Source of the DNA: Methanothermus fervidus DSM 2088
GTDB lineage: Archaea > Methanobacteriota > Methanobacteria > DSM-2088 > Methanothermaceae
Assembly (NCBI GenBank): GCA_000166095.1
Contig: CP002278.1
Coordinates: 404,001 to 468,000 of the forward strand
Direction of reading: 5' to 3'
DNA: 64,000 nt
A program made the position numbers and the translations under genes. The notes under the pieces were generated by a model. The model did no database searches. It was not told the origin of the DNA and was given only the letters and a program-made list of their open reading frames with translations. This document shows positions 1 to 10,160 of the stretch, one piece after another; the first letter of the stretch is position 1; each line of letters begins with the position of its first letter.

Positions 1-1068
1 GGAGAAAGAATGGCTGTATTTTTTGTTAATAATACTGTTTATGGTATGACAGGTGGAGAAATGGCTCCAACAACATTAGTGGATGAAATCACGACAACAA
101 CACCCCAAGGTAGAGACCCAAAACTTACTGGTTATCCAATACATATATGTGAATTATTAAATAAACTTAAAGCTCCAGTCTTTATAGAAAGAGTCTCACT
201 TTATGATGCAAAAAGTATAAGAAAAGCAAAAATTGCCATAAAAAAGGCTCTTAAAATACAAAAAGAAAGAAAAGGTTATGCATTTGTAGAGGTACTTTCA
301 CCATGCCCTACTAATTTTAACCATGAAATAACCGACGTTAAAAATTTCATGAAAAAAATGGAAGAAGAATTCCCTGTAAAAAATTTCAGAGATTTTAGTA
401 AAGATGTTAAACCAATGCCAAAAATGAAAAGTGATTTTTCAAAAGAAAGTTTAGATAAAATCTTTAAAATAAATGAAAGATCTTTGCCATCTCCAAAACA
501 TGATAAAAGGTTTGAAGAAATTAAAATAAAGCTCGCAGGGTTTGGAGGTCAGGGAATTATCAGTATGGGATTCATTTTGGCTCAAGCAGGGTGCATTGAA
601 AGAAAATATGTTACCTGGTATCCATCTTATGGTCCAGAACAAAGAGGAGGAATTTCTAGCTGTGATGTCGTTATTTCAGGAAGTGAAGTATCTTCTCCAG
701 TTGTCCATGAACCTAATATATTGGTTGCATTTACTCAAAGTTCAATTGAAAAATTTAAAGATAAAGTAAAGGATGTTATTTTATATGATTCAACAACTTT
801 CAGATTTGAAGAACCTACAGATTTAAACATTATAGCAGTTCCTGCATTAAAAATTGCAAAAAAAGAAGGTATTAAAAGAGCTGCCAACACTGCAATGTTA
901 GGGGCTCTAACAGAATTAAATTTAATAAATATATCAAAAGATTCATTTAAATCAGCAATAAAAATGGCTTTTCAAGGAAAAGACAAAATAATCAACAAAA
1001 ATTTAGAAATATTTGAAAAAGGTGCAAAATGGGCAAGAGAAAATTTATCAGAAATTAATATCATCTAA
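1..1068 (+). CDS. vorA: 2-oxoisovalerate:ferredoxin oxidoreductase, fused beta-gamma subunit (5' end missing)
   Basis: The reading frame is open at the left edge, so only the last 355 codons are present. The first part shows the end of a thiamine-diphosphate-binding beta domain (NNTVYGMTGGEMAPTT). From about visible residue 178 a gamma domain begins with GFGGQGI and contains WYPSYGPEQRGG, typical of 2-oxoacid:ferredoxin oxidoreductases. Family knowledge: the Methanobacteriales Vor enzyme has beta and gamma fused in VorA, whereas Por and Kor keep them separate, so the fusion favours Vor. It would make branched-chain acyl-CoA or, in reverse, 2-oxoacids with reduced ferredoxin in the cytoplasm. 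Its last 21 bases overlap the convergent nrpR. The alternative is another 2-oxoacid substrate. Confidence 0.85.
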   Translation, partial: GERMAVFFVNNTVYGMTGGEMAPTTLVDEITTTTPQGRDPKLTGYPIHICELLNKLKAPVFIERVSLYDAKSIRKAKIAIKKALKIQKERKGYAFVEVLSPCPTNFNHEITDVKNFMKKMEEEFPVKNFRDFSKDVKPMPKMKSDFSKESLDKIFKINERSLPSPKHDKRFEEIKIKLAGFGGQGIISMGFILAQAGCIERKYVTWYPSYGPEQRGGISSCDVVISGSEVSSPVVHEPNILVAFTQSSIEKFKDKVKDVILYDSTTFRFEEPTDLNIIAVPALKIAKKEGIKRAANTAMLGALTELNLINISKDSFKSAIKMAFQGKDKIINKNLEIFEKGAKWARENLSEINII

Positions 1069-2727
1069 TAAAGAAAATTCATTTATATCCATTAATAATT
1101 CTGCAGACTTAATATTTACTTTAATTCCATTCTCTTTTAGGGCAGCAATTAAATTTAAACCACCAGGAGTAACAATTCCTACTCTATATCTTTCCACTTT
1201 TGCATTATATAAAATTTCATTCGTTTTGCCAACCTTCATAATTTGAAAATTGGCTTTTTTAAGTTTTTTAATTACCTTTAAAGCCTTGTTTCTTGCTAAG
1301 TATGGTATTTCTCTCAAACTTGCCAATATTGTGGAAGTTTTAGATGATCTATATATTTTTGTCATGTTCTTTGAAATATATATCTCATGAGGGTCAAAAG
1401 ATGATCCACTATAATCTATAAGTTCTACAAATCTTTTTTTATTATTTTTTATTTCAAGTAAACCTCCATATCTTGGAACAGACATTATTCCATTGTTTAT
1501 AAGTACGCCATCTATAGTCAAACTACATACAGTTGCTATATCTACTTTATTATCTCTTTCTTTTAATTTTATAGAAGGAAACACAGAATATTCTGGTTTT
1601 TCATCAATAATGGTTTGAAATATTTCCAATGCATCATTTAAGTATTTTTTATCTATAGTTGATAAATTTGCAATGACTTTTCCATCCAATTTTTTGATAT
1701 CCAAGTCTACCTGTCCTATTAGATTCCACACTTTTGTTAATAAAGGCACGATTTTCTTACCTTTCTCTTTTTTACTCTTTTTTAGGATCGGATTTGTTTG
1801 TGTTATGGTTTTAAGATTTTTAAATTCTGTTAAATCCTCAGCAACTTTAATATCAATATCATATCCTGCTTCATGTACCGCACAAATTGGAGTAATGCCC
1901 CCAACTATTGCTATTCCAATCATTCCATCATCTACCGGTACTCCCAATACTTTTTTTTCTCCAATTTTTAGTAAACCATTTATACCTATTTTACGAAGTT
2001 TTTTAAATAGATTTATTGCTTTTTCTTTAGCAGACTTTGGTATAATACGAAAATTAGCAGGAATTTTCCCCTTACCTTCATTTACTACATCAAGAACTGA
2101 AGTTAATTCCTTTGTAGCAAATGCTTCTAATGGTGTCATCGAAGTTTTCTTATATTCAATCAACTCTGTAAACTTTATTGGACGGAAATCTTCAACTTCG
2201 ACTAATCCTCCAAACTTAGGTATTACTGGAATTCCTTCATTTAAAAGCATTCCATCTACTGTGGTTCCACAAATAGTTTTTACTTCATATTTTCCATTTT
2301 TTTTATTTAATCCTACTTTAGGACTTACACACAACCCCGTATGGAAAATCTTTTTCATCATGTTAAAAGCTTCAGATGGAATCACTGATATGTTTACAAC
2401 AACTTTACCTTCACCTGTTTTTGGATTCAACGTTGTTTCATACATCATATTTTCGAATCTGGAAAATATGAAATCAACCTGATCATATACAAGGCCTCTT
2501 TCTACTTCTTTTAATCCTTTTTTTGTTATTTTCCTACCAGAATAACCTATACGTTTTGTAAGTCCTCTTTCGTCAAGTATACGCATGTGGTATCTTACAG
2601 CCCTTTCTCCAATATCATATCCTCTCTCTTTAAGTTCTCTTGCTACAGCTCTTGCCCCCAAGACTTCATTATGTTCGGCAAGAATTCTTAAAATTTCTAA
2701 TAATTTTTTATCAAATTCTTTAAACAT
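1048..2727 (-). CDS. nrpR: NrpR, global nitrogen-regulation repressor
   Basis: The N-terminus (about residues 5-75) is a winged helix resembling archaeal NrpR DNA-binding domains. Two homologous NrpR domains follow (about 85-310 and 330-555). The internal duplication is visible in paired segments such as PKFGGLVEVEDF and PRYGGLLEIKNN, each preceded by DGMLLNEGI or DGVLINNGI. Family knowledge: NrpR represses nitrogen-assimilation genes and is released by 2-oxoglutarate. The ATG at 2727 is preferred because GGTG lies just upstream; a TTG at 2739 would extend it by four residues. No GGAA-N6-TTCC operator was seen in the 5' intergenic region, so autoregulation is not supported. Confidence 0.93.
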   Translation of the reverse strand: MFKEFDKKLLEILRILAEHNEVLGARAVARELKERGYDIGERAVRYHMRILDERGLTKRIGYSGRKITKKGLKEVERGLVYDQVDFIFSRFENMMYETTLNPKTGEGKVVVNISVIPSEAFNMMKKIFHTGLCVSPKVGLNKKNGKYEVKTICGTTVDGMLLNEGIPVIPKFGGLVEVEDFRPIKFTELIEYKKTSMTPLEAFATKELTSVLDVVNEGKGKIPANFRIIPKSAKEKAINLFKKLRKIGINGLLKIGEKKVLGVPVDDGMIGIAIVGGITPICAVHEAGYDIDIKVAEDLTEFKNLKTITQTNPILKKSKKEKGKKIVPLLTKVWNLIGQVDLDIKKLDGKVIANLSTIDKKYLNDALEIFQTIIDEKPEYSVFPSIKLKERDNKVDIATVCSLTIDGVLINNGIMSVPRYGGLLEIKNNKKRFVELIDYSGSSFDPHEIYISKNMTKIYRSSKTSTILASLREIPYLARNKALKVIKKLKKANFQIMKVGKTNEILYNAKVERYRVGIVTPGGLNLIAALKENGIKVNIKSAELLMDINEFSLLDDINF

Positions 2728-2876
2728 GAAAAACACCAACTGAAAAATTTAAAATTTAAAACTTATGATACACTAAAAACTTTTTTATTGAATCACTTAA
2801 AAAATTATATAGATAAATTATACTATTTGAGATTAACTATTTTTGCAAATTTTTATTAGAAGGAAGGAGGAGTAGT

Positions 2877-3095
2877 GTGAAAGTTAAAAAAGATGCAAAA
2901 AAAATATTAGATGAATTTTCTAAAGCATTGGAAAATATACCTAAATTAGATGAGACATATTACATTGTTGATAATACTAATAGAACACGCCCTGACGTTG
3001 TTTCAAAGACTAAAAATCCAACTAAACTTTTAAAAAATGCTAAAACTAATGAAAAAGGGGAAATAATAGTCGAAAGAGGTAAATGGGTCAAATGA
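2877..3095 (+). CDS. GatC-like amidotransferase subunit (72 aa)
   Basis: This short protein has an N-terminal helix region followed by a segment containing NTNRTRPD and a C-terminal EIIVERGKWVK, resembling archaeal GatC-type subunits of Asp-tRNA(Asn)/Glu-tRNA(Gln) amidotransferase. GatC stabilises GatA and GatB, neither of which is in this window. It starts with GTG behind a strong ribosome-binding site (AAGGAGGAG, 2864-2872). It opens a tight operon with the ACT protein, hom, apgM and pyrG, and its stop overlaps the next start. Assignment rests on similarity of a short sequence and is moderate. Confidence 0.65.
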   Translation: MKVKKDAKKILDEFSKALENIPKLDETYYIVDNTNRTRPDVVSKTKNPTKLLKNAKTNEKGEIIVERGKWVK

Positions 3096-3599
3096 AGGGA
3101 AAAATAATGCGAATGAATCTTGTTCTTGAGCTTCTAGATGTTCCAGGACAACTGTTTAATGCATTAAAACCTATAGCTTCTGCTGGTGCCAATATAGTAA
3201 CAATAATACACGAAAGAGAAAAAAGCGCTAGAGGAAAAAAAAGTACCAGTTTCAATAACAATTGAAGGTGATAAAAAAACTCTAGATTTAGCACTTGAAG
3301 GATTAAAAGCAGCAGGAATACCCATTGTCAAAATTGACGGTGTTACACAAAAAGAAGATACAACCTTAATATTCATTGGAAAAAACATGGATCAAAAAAT
3401 CCAAGAAATTTTAAATAAAGTAGATTCTATTACTGAAACAAGAATTGTAGACTTATCTTTTAAAATTTCCCATAAACCAGGAACAGCTGCAGCAAAATTA
3501 GTTATAGAAACTCCAAAAAATAAAAAAGAAAGTGTAATAGGGAAAGTAAAGAAACTTGCATCGAAAAGAAATATTCTAGTGATATGTGAGGCAGGATAA
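3083..3599 (+). pseudogene. ACT-domain amino-acid-binding protein, frameshifted at a run of eight A
   Basis: The first frame encodes an ACT-like segment (NLVLELLDVPGQLFNALKPI, then GANIVTI) and hits a stop at 3265. The next frame continues the same fold from about 3243 (VPVSITIEG) to the stop at 3599. The switch falls in the eight A residues at 3235-3242; removing one A joins both parts into about 168-171 residues. Family knowledge: such ACT proteins precede homoserine dehydrogenase in Methanobacteriales and may sense amino acids. Start is ATG 3083 (behind GAGGT) or ATG 3092 (ATGA overlap with the upstream stop). It could be a true mutation, a read error or expression by slippage. Confidence 0.8.
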
Positions 3600-3600
3600 G

Positions 3601-4611
3601 ATGAGATTGTGTTTAGTGGGTTTTGGATCTGTAGGACAAGGAGTTGCAGAAGCATTGTTATTAAAAAATAAGTTTTTGAAAAAAAGATATGGTCTAAATG
3701 TTAAAGTTGTAGCAGTAGCCGATTCCTCAGGAGCTGCACTTAATCAAAATGGGTTAAATCTTGAAAAATTATTAAAAATAAAGCAAAAGACAGGGAAAGT
3801 ATCAAATTATCCTAATTATGGCGTTGAAGGCGTTACTGCACTTGAAGTCCTAGATGAAATAGATTATGATTGCTTAGTTGAAATGACACCAACCAATATT
3901 ACTGATGGTGAGCCAGCAAGAAAATTAACAATAAAAGCTATAAAAGATGGCAAAGATGTTGTGACCTCAAATAAAGGACATTTAGCTCTTTATTTCCCAA
4001 AACTTATGAAAATTGCCAAAAAGAATAATGTTAAATTTAAATTTGAGGCATCAGTAGGAGGGGCCATGCCAATCATAAATTTTGCAAAATATAATTTACC
4101 TTCATGTAGTATAGAATCTATCATAGGAATATTAAATGGAACAACAAATTTTATATTATCTAGAATGGCATCTGAAGGATCATCGTATGAACAGGCTTTA
4201 AAAGAAGCACAGGAACTAGGAATAGCAGAAACAGATCCAACATATGATGTTGAAGGTATAGATGCTGCTTGCAAATCTGTTATTTTGGCTAATTCAATTA
4301 TGGAATTAAATTGTACTCTAGAAGATGTTGATATTACTGGGATAACAAATATAACCCCGGAAGCTATAGATTTAGCTAAAGATGAAGGATATTTAATAAA
4401 ATTAATAGCAGAAATATCTAAAGATAGGATGGAAGTTTCACCAAGACTTGTAGATAAAAATTCACCATTAGCAGTTGATGGTACTTTAAATGTAGCAATG
4501 TTAAAAACAGATCTTGCAAAAAATATTACTGTTATGGGACGTGGAGCAGGTCCATTAGAAACTGCATCTGCAATACTTACAGACATCATAAATATATGGC
4601 GAGAAAAATGA
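3601..4611 (+). CDS. hom: homoserine dehydrogenase
   Basis: The enzyme reduces aspartate semialdehyde to homoserine for threonine and methionine synthesis. An N-terminal Rossmann motif GFGSVGQG is at residues 7-14. The substrate domain has [18 protein letters not shown] and [11 protein letters not shown] followed by [21 protein letters not shown] (read in parts), all characteristic of Hom. At 336 residues it lacks a C-terminal ACT domain, which may be supplied by the separate ACT protein just upstream. ATG 3601 is preferred to the GTG at 3586 because it begins one base after the preceding stop and fits the family's N-terminus. The 3' end overlaps apgM by ATGA. Confidence 0.95.
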   Translation: MRLCLVGFGSVGQGVAEALLLKNKFLKKRYGLNVKVVAVADSSGAALNQNGLNLEKLLKIKQKTGKVSNYPNYGVEGVTALEVLDEIDYDCLVEMTPTNITDGEPARKLTIKAIKDGKDVVTSNKGHLALYFPKLMKIAKKNNVKFKFEASVGGAMPIINFAKYNLPSCSIESIIGILNGTTNFILSRMASEGSSYEQALKEAQELGIAETDPTYDVEGIDAACKSVILANSIMELNCTLEDVDITGITNITPEAIDLAKDEGYLIKLIAEISKDRMEVSPRLVDKNSPLAVDGTLNVAMLKTDLAKNITVMGRGAGPLETASAILTDIINIWREK

Positions 4612-5783
4612 AATATGTAATTCTAGTTGGCGACGGGATGGCTGATTATCCTATAGAGGATCTAGGTAATAAAACGCCACTACAAGTAGCAAATAAGCCT
4701 AATATGGATGAGCTAGCTAAAAAAGGTTGTAGTGGCCTTTTAAAAACTATACCTAAAGGTATGAATCCAGGTTCAGATGTAGCAAATTTATCTATTTTCG
4801 GATATAATCCCAAAAAATATTATACTGGAAGAGGTCCATTAGAAGCAGCAAGTCTTGGAATTAAATTGAAAAATGATGAAGTAGCATTTAGATGTAATTT
4901 TGTAACTGTAAATAATAATGTTATGGTAGATTTCAGTGCTGATCATATAACTACTGAAGAATCTAAAGAATTAATTAATGTTTTAAATAATAAAATAAAA
5001 AGTGGTAAGTTTTACGTTGGTGTAAGTTATAGAAATATATTCATATATCCTGATGGAAAAATCAATAAATTAAAAACTACTCCACCACATGACATAGTTG
5101 GTGAACGCATTGATAAATATTTACCAAAAGGTGAAAATTCGAAGAAGATTGTTGAGATAATGGAAAAATCTAGAGAGATTCTTAATAATCATCCAATCAA
5201 CAAGCAGCGAGAAAAAAATGGTAAAAAGCCAGCGAACATGATATGGCTATGGGGACAAGGAAAAAGGCCAAAAATGATACCATTCGAAAAGAGATTTAAT
5301 ATTAAAGGCGCAACGATAGCAGCAGTTGATTTAATAAAAGGGATTGGTAGTTATTTAGGTCTCAAAAATATAGAAGTCCCTGGTGCTACAGGCTATATTG
5401 ATACAAATTATAAAGCTAAGGGTAAATATGCTATAAAAGCCTTAAATAATTATGATTTTGTTTATATACATGTTGAAGCTCCTGATGAAGCTGGTCATGC
5501 AGGCGATGTAGAAGAAAAAATTAAGGCAATTGAAAATATAGATTCTAAGATTTTAGGTCAAATTATTGACAATGTAAATATGGAAGAATTAACGATAGCA
5601 GTGCTTCCTGATCATTTCACCCCAGTTTCTGTGAAGACACATACATCAGAACCAGTACCGTATGTCCTTTATTCACCACGACTTAAACCTGATGACGTTT
5701 ATAGCTATGATGAATTTTCTGCTAAAAATGGTTCACTTGGTATAGATAAAGGCTATAATTTAATAAAAAAGATGATGGGGTGA
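4608..5783 (+). CDS. apgM: 2,3-bisphosphoglycerate-independent phosphoglycerate mutase, archaeal type
   Basis: This glycolytic/gluconeogenic enzyme interconverts 3- and 2-phosphoglycerate. It belongs to the alkaline phosphatase superfamily: metal-binding GDGMAD at residues 8-13, the [16 protein letters not shown] region with the phosphorylated Ser, [13 protein letters not shown], and [13 protein letters not shown] near the C-terminus. Length is 391 residues, normal for the archaeal family. The ATG at 4608 overlaps the hom stop by ATGA; an upstream in-frame ATG at 4596 would add four residues. The stop lies four bases before the pyrG start. Confidence 0.94.
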   Translation: MKYVILVGDGMADYPIEDLGNKTPLQVANKPNMDELAKKGCSGLLKTIPKGMNPGSDVANLSIFGYNPKKYYTGRGPLEAASLGIKLKNDEVAFRCNFVTVNNNVMVDFSADHITTEESKELINVLNNKIKSGKFYVGVSYRNIFIYPDGKINKLKTTPPHDIVGERIDKYLPKGENSKKIVEIMEKSREILNNHPINKQREKNGKKPANMIWLWGQGKRPKMIPFEKRFNIKGATIAAVDLIKGIGSYLGLKNIEVPGATGYIDTNYKAKGKYAIKALNNYDFVYIHVEAPDEAGHAGDVEEKIKAIENIDSKILGQIIDNVNMEELTIAVLPDHFTPVSVKTHTSEPVPYVLYSPRLKPDDVYSYDEFSAKNGSLGIDKGYNLIKKMMG

Positions 5784-5787
5784 TAAA

Positions 5788-7401
5788 CTGGTAAAATATA
5801 TCATTTTTACTGGTGGCGTAGTAAGTTCTGTAGGTAAAGGCATAACTTTAGCTTCAATTGGAAGAATACTTAGATCTTATGGTCTACGTGTAACAGCAAT
5901 CAAAATAGATCCATATCTCAACTGGGATGCTGGAACCTTAAATCCATATCAACATGGGGAAGTATTTGTCACTGAAGATGGTATGGAAACAGATTTAGAT
6001 ATTGGACACTATGAACGATTTTTAGATGTGAATTTACCAGGTGAAGCAAATATCACAACTGGAAAAGTGTATCTATCTGTTATCAAAAAAGAAAGAGAAG
6101 GTAAATTTTTAGGATCATGTGTTCAAATTATACCTCATGTCACAGATGAAATAAAAAGAAGGATTAGGAATATATCAGAAAGAGATGATAATGACGTTGC
6201 ATTAGTTGAAGTAGGTGGCACTGTAGGAGATATAGAAGGTCAACCATTTTTAGAAGCCTTAAGACAATTGAAAAATGAAGAAAATTATGAAAATGTGATG
6301 TTCATTCATGTAACTTATGTTCCTTATCTAAAGTCAGCTGGAGAACTTAAAACAAAACCTACACAACATAGTACAAAAGAGCTTAGAAGTATGGGTATAA
6401 ATCCTGACATGATAATATGTAGAAGTGAAATTCCCATAGATGTTAACACAAAAAATAAAATTGCTCATTTTTGTGATGTAGAACCAAATGCCGTTATAAA
6501 CGTTCCTGATGTAAGTTCGATATATGAAGTTCCACTAATTTTAAATAAACAAAACGTAGGGGAATATATAATAAATAGACTCAATCTAAAGCCAAGATCT
6601 CCTTTTGACATGTCTCGTTGGGAAAAAATTGTAAAAATGATGAAAGTAAAGAAACCTTCTGTTACTGTTGGCATAGTTGGAAAATATGTAGAACTAGAAG
6701 ACTCATATATAAGTATAAGAGAAGCATTAAGGCACGCAGCCGCTAAAGTTGGTGTAAATGTTAATATTGAATGGATTAGCGCCGACAAAGATCTCAAGAA
6801 AGAAAATTTTGAAAATTTAGACTCTATACTAGTTCCAGGAGGCTTTGGTTCAAGAGGCGTTGAAGGGAAATTAAAGGTCATACGACATGCTATGAATAAC
6901 AAAGTCCCAATTTTTGGAATATGTTTGGGCATGCAATGTATGGTTATTGAATTTGCTAGACAACATGGCCTCAAAAATGCTAACAGCACAGAATTTGACA
7001 AAAATACACCATATCCAGTTATAGATTTAATGGAAGAACAGAAAAAGATAAGAAAGATGGGAGGAACAATGCGACTTGGAGCTTATCCCTGTAAAATAAA
7101 GAAAGGCACAATTTCATATGATGCATATAAAAAAGATCTTGTATATGAAAGGCATAGACATAGATACGAAGTAAATAATGAATATAGAGACATTTTAGAA
7201 GAGGAAGGACTCGTAATAGCCGGAGTTTCTCCTGATAATTTTTTAGTTGAAATTATTGAACTAGAAGACCATCCATGGTTTTTAGGATGTCAATTTCATC
7301 CAGAATTTAAATCAAGACCCAACAGACCTCATCCATTGTTTGTTTCTTTCATTGAGGCATCATTGAATAATAAAAAATTAAGAGACAGGGATAAAAAATG
7401 A
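5788..7401 (+). CDS. pyrG: CTP synthase, probable CTG start
   Basis: The enzyme aminates UTP to CTP using glutamine. The synthetase domain has TGGVVSSVGKG at the extreme N-terminus, followed by KIDPYLNWDAGT and VEVGGTVGDIEG. The C-terminal class I amidotransferase domain has GICLGMQC (Cys nucleophile) and FHPEF. No ATG, GTG or TTG exists in frame between the TGA at 5773 and codons beyond the P-loop. CTG at 5788, three bases after GGGGTGAT, aligns exactly with the family's first residue, giving 537 residues. The first ATG (5983) would delete the nucleotide-binding loop. The 3' end overlaps the next gene by ATGA. Confidence 0.93.
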   Translation: MVKYIIFTGGVVSSVGKGITLASIGRILRSYGLRVTAIKIDPYLNWDAGTLNPYQHGEVFVTEDGMETDLDIGHYERFLDVNLPGEANITTGKVYLSVIKKEREGKFLGSCVQIIPHVTDEIKRRIRNISERDDNDVALVEVGGTVGDIEGQPFLEALRQLKNEENYENVMFIHVTYVPYLKSAGELKTKPTQHSTKELRSMGINPDMIICRSEIPIDVNTKNKIAHFCDVEPNAVINVPDVSSIYEVPLILNKQNVGEYIINRLNLKPRSPFDMSRWEKIVKMMKVKKPSVTVGIVGKYVELEDSYISIREALRHAAAKVGVNVNIEWISADKDLKKENFENLDSILVPGGFGSRGVEGKLKVIRHAMNNKVPIFGICLGMQCMVIEFARQHGLKNANSTEFDKNTPYPVIDLMEEQKKIRKMGGTMRLGAYPCKIKKGTISYDAYKKDLVYERHRHRYEVNNEYRDILEEEGLVIAGVSPDNFLVEIIELEDHPWFLGCQFHPEFKSRPNRPHPLFVSFIEASLNNKKLRDRDKK

Positions 7402-8516
7402 TACCAACAATCTGCGTGATTATAGGTATAATCGTAACATTTTATGCAGCATATAGTGATTTTAAATGGGGTATTATTCCAAATAAATTAACATTTTCAA
7501 CACTTCTCCTAGGATTGCTATTAAATACTGCTTGGGCAGTTATGATGTCTAATATTCCTTTTCTTACTAACATGCTTATATTTGTAGGTTCTGTATTTGC
7601 TATTTGCTATTTCTTCTATTGGATAGGGGCTTGGTCTGGGGGCGACGTAAAATTACTTACGGCATTGGCGGCATTGGTACCTTACAGATATTCTATAACA
7701 GATGTGACTGTAACAGCCCCATACCCTTTTCCATTTACAATTATAATAAATAGTATTATATCCCTTTTACCTTATTTAATGTTTTATACGACCTATATTG
7801 TTTTTAAAGAAAAAAAGCACTTGGTGAATGAATTATTAGAGCCAATACGGAATTATAAAAAAATTTTAGTAACATCTATAGTTTTGGTAGCTTCTATAAA
7901 CTTTGCAAAATTTTTCACACATATATATCTTTATTCCATAGTCTTAACAGTCATATTTACATTTCTTATTTTTCTTTTCATTTCTAAGTTACAGAAATAC
8001 ATAAAGTTAGCTGTAATTCTATCAATAACCTTTTTAATTTTGTTTATACATCCTTACAATAATTTTATTTCCATTATTTCAATTTTTATAACATTATTAA
8101 TTTTTAGCTTTCTCCTGAATTTTTTCACAAGAATTGTAACTGAGGCTTTGAGAGACGATGTGAAAGTTGAAGATCTTAAAGAAGGAATGATATTAGCATA
8201 TGATCTTGTTGAGAAGAATGGAAAAATATTTTTTGATTCCAAACCTTTAAAAGAAAAAATAAAAGAATGTTTGAGAATGGGAAACATAGGTCCAATAATA
8301 AATCCTGGTAGAATATTGATAAAATCAATGGCGGCGGGTTTATCAGAAAAAGATATTAAACTCTTAGAAAAACTTGTAAAAGAAAAAAAATTAGAAAATA
8401 AAATAAAAATTAAAAAAGGCATTCCATTTGGGCCTGCAATATTTATTGGCTTCTTGATTTCTGTGTTATTTGGAGATATAGTTTCTGCTATTTTAGAATT
8501 CGTGAACTACCCCTAA
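7398..8516 (+). CDS. A24-family prepilin/preflagellin peptidase
   Basis: This multi-spanning membrane protein carries the two aspartates of A24 aspartic peptidases: YSDFKWGIIPN near residue 20 and GAWSGGDVKLL near residue 80, matching the family's GxGD-type site. After the peptidase core come several more hydrophobic segments, then a hydrophilic domain (about residues 255-345) and a final transmembrane helix. Such long archaeal A24 enzymes process class III signal peptides of pilins or other surface proteins. The pilus-type ATPase and membrane protein at 51821-54442 may use its substrates (inference). It overlaps the pyrG stop by ATGA. Confidence 0.85.
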   Translation: MIPTICVIIGIIVTFYAAYSDFKWGIIPNKLTFSTLLLGLLLNTAWAVMMSNIPFLTNMLIFVGSVFAICYFFYWIGAWSGGDVKLLTALAALVPYRYSITDVTVTAPYPFPFTIIINSIISLLPYLMFYTTYIVFKEKKHLVNELLEPIRNYKKILVTSIVLVASINFAKFFTHIYLYSIVLTVIFTFLIFLFISKLQKYIKLAVILSITFLILFIHPYNNFISIISIFITLLIFSFLLNFFTRIVTEALRDDVKVEDLKEGMILAYDLVEKNGKIFFDSKPLKEKIKECLRMGNIGPIINPGRILIKSMAAGLSEKDIKLLEKLVKEKKLENKIKIKKGIPFGPAIFIGFLISVLFGDIVSAILEFVNYP

Positions 8517-8520
8517 CGAG

Positions 8521-8937
8521 TTAAAAATATCTATCTAAAATACCTTTTAGCATTTTAGCGTGCCTAGCTTCATCTCTTGAACTTTCATCAAAAAAATCAT
8601 GTGCTGGATCGATGCCAACTTCCTTTGCTTTGGTTGCAGCATCTTTTTTCTCTTTATTAGCTTTCAATTCTCCTTCTAACATCATTTCTATGTTTTTCTT
8701 TAGATCTTCATTAATTACACCATTCATTTCTGCGAAATGTGCTGCATGTTCTGCTTCTTCGAATGCAATTCTTTTAAAAACCTCTGCAACCTCTGGTAAT
8801 CCTTCTCTTTGGGCTTGTCTAGCCATTGCTAAGTACATTCCTACCTCTTTGCATTCACCTTCAAAATTATTTTGAACTTCTTTTTCTATTTCTGTATTCT
8901 TGGTTATTCCAATTTTATGCTCATTAACAACTTTCAT
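8521..8937 (-). CDS. rubrerythrin-type diiron protein without rubredoxin domain
   Basis: The 138-residue protein is a four-helix ferritin-like domain with carboxylate and His ligands in the patterns [28 protein letters not shown] and [11 protein letters not shown]. Rubrerythrins reduce hydrogen peroxide with electrons from rubredoxin or similar carriers. The C-terminal rubredoxin-like Cys4 domain of classical rubrerythrin is absent. It lies two bases downstream of fprA, so the two are probably cotranscribed. In Methanothermobacter the fpaA-rlp-rub operon pairs these functions next to msvR, and the same arrangement is seen here without a separate rubredoxin gene. Confidence 0.92.
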   Translation of the reverse strand: MKVVNEHKIGITKNTEIEKEVQNNFEGECKEVGMYLAMARQAQREGLPEVAEVFKRIAFEEAEHAAHFAEMNGVINEDLKKNIEMMLEGELKANKEKKDAATKAKEVGIDPAHDFFDESSRDEARHAKMLKGILDRYF

Positions 8938-8939
8938 TT

Positions 8940-10160
8940 TTACATCTCCTTTACCTTTTTTGCCAGTTTTCTACCAATTTCGTAACACTTTTCTAATTCT
9001 TTTTCATCAGGTATATAAAATATTTCATATTCATCTATAACCTCAAAACCACATTCTTTAAGTTCATTTGCTATTATTTCTGGGGCTCCACCTTCTCCAC
9101 CCATAGATCCAAATGTTATTGCTAATTTTTTAAATCCAGTCCTATCAAATCTTAAACCTTTAAGATAATATATAATATCTCCAAGTGTGGGATATGGTTT
9201 GTCATAAATAGTAGGAGTTCCAAAAGCAACGGCTTTGCTGTCTAGAATATCCTTAACAATTTCACTTCTCTCATCTTCATGAAGGTAGTACATCCTAACA
9301 TCTACTCCTTCACTTATTATACCTTCAGCTATTGCATGTGCCATTTTTTGTGTTGAGTAATGCATTGTATCATAGATTATCGTTATTTTGTTTTTACATT
9401 TTCCTTCAGCCCAATCCTTATAGGCTCCAATTATTTTCATTGGATCTGTCCATATTTGTCCATGGGAAGGAGCTATCATTTTTATTTTATTTAAAAGCCC
9501 CAAATCCTCTATTTCTTTGAATTTCTTTAAGACTCTCTTTGATAAAGGTGTAATTAAATTTGCATAAAATTTTTGGGCAGCATCCATTAGCACATATTCG
9601 GGAATCTCATAATCATATCTTTGAGGATAACAGAGATGTTGTCCAAAGGCATCATTTGGGAATAATATACCGTCCTCAACAAGTAAAGTGAACATACTGT
9701 CTGGCCAGTGTAAAAGGAAAGCTTCCACAAATGCCAGTGTTTTATTTCCTAAATCTAATTTGTCACCTGTTTTAACTTCGATAAAATCTGCATTTTTAAG
9801 TTGAGGGTAATGCTTCTTTAAACCATCAACTGCTATTTCCGTACAGTAAATTGGAGCTTCTGGAAATTTTTTATGGATTTGTGGCAATGCTCCACTGTGG
9901 TCTCTTTCAACATGGTTTTGTACTATTACATCAATTTTTTCTCTCTTTTCTTTTTCTAATGCATCTTTTATTCTTGCCCATAATTGGGTTTCAGTGCCAG
10001 GGTATGTGTTATCAATTAAACAAGTTTTATCTTCCCCAAAAACTAAATATGCATTATAGGTTGTGCCTTTAAGTGTATATCCGTGATATATTCTAATATC
10101 CCAATCTAAAACTCCAACCCAATATACACCGTCTTTTATTTTTACAGCTTTGGCTTTCAT
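8940..10160 (-). CDS. fprA: F420H2 oxidase (A-type flavoprotein)
   Basis: The enzyme reduces O2 to water with F420H2, protecting the methanogen from oxygen. The N-terminal metallo-beta-lactamase-like domain has diiron ligands in HVERDHSG (H83, E85, D87, H88) and further ligands around [10 protein letters not shown] and [11 protein letters not shown]. The C-terminal flavodoxin domain (from about residue 255, [14 protein letters not shown]) binds FMN. Length is 406 residues, normal for FprA. It is divergent from msvR across a 104-base control region and is followed two bases later by the rubrerythrin gene. GGTGATAAA precedes the ATG. Confidence 0.96.
   Translation of the reverse strand: MKAKAVKIKDGVYWVGVLDWDIRIYHGYTLKGTTYNAYLVFGEDKTCLIDNTYPGTETQLWARIKDALEKEKREKIDVIVQNHVERDHSGALPQIHKKFPEAPIYCTEIAVDGLKKHYPQLKNADFIEVKTGDKLDLGNKTLAFVEAFLLHWPDSMFTLLVEDGILFPNDAFGQHLCYPQRYDYEIPEYVLMDAAQKFYANLITPLSKRVLKKFKEIEDLGLLNKIKMIAPSHGQIWTDPMKIIGAYKDWAEGKCKNKITIIYDTMHYSTQKMAHAIAEGIISEGVDVRMYYLHEDERSEIVKDILDSKAVAFGTPTIYDKPYPTLGDIIYYLKGLRFDRTGFKKLAITFGSMGGEGGAPEIIANELKECGFEVIDEYEIFYIPDEKELEKCYEIGRKLAKKVKEM

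Noticed and set aside
1673-2482. A 269-codon ORF on the plus strand opposite nrpR
   Set aside because: It is antisense to a well-supported gene, has low-complexity Ser/Phe/Ile-rich translation and no ribosome-binding site.
2740-2876. Search for an NrpR operator (GGAA-N6-TTCC) near nrpR
   Set aside because: No matching site was found; AAGGAAGGAGG is better explained as a ribosome-binding site for the gene at 2877.
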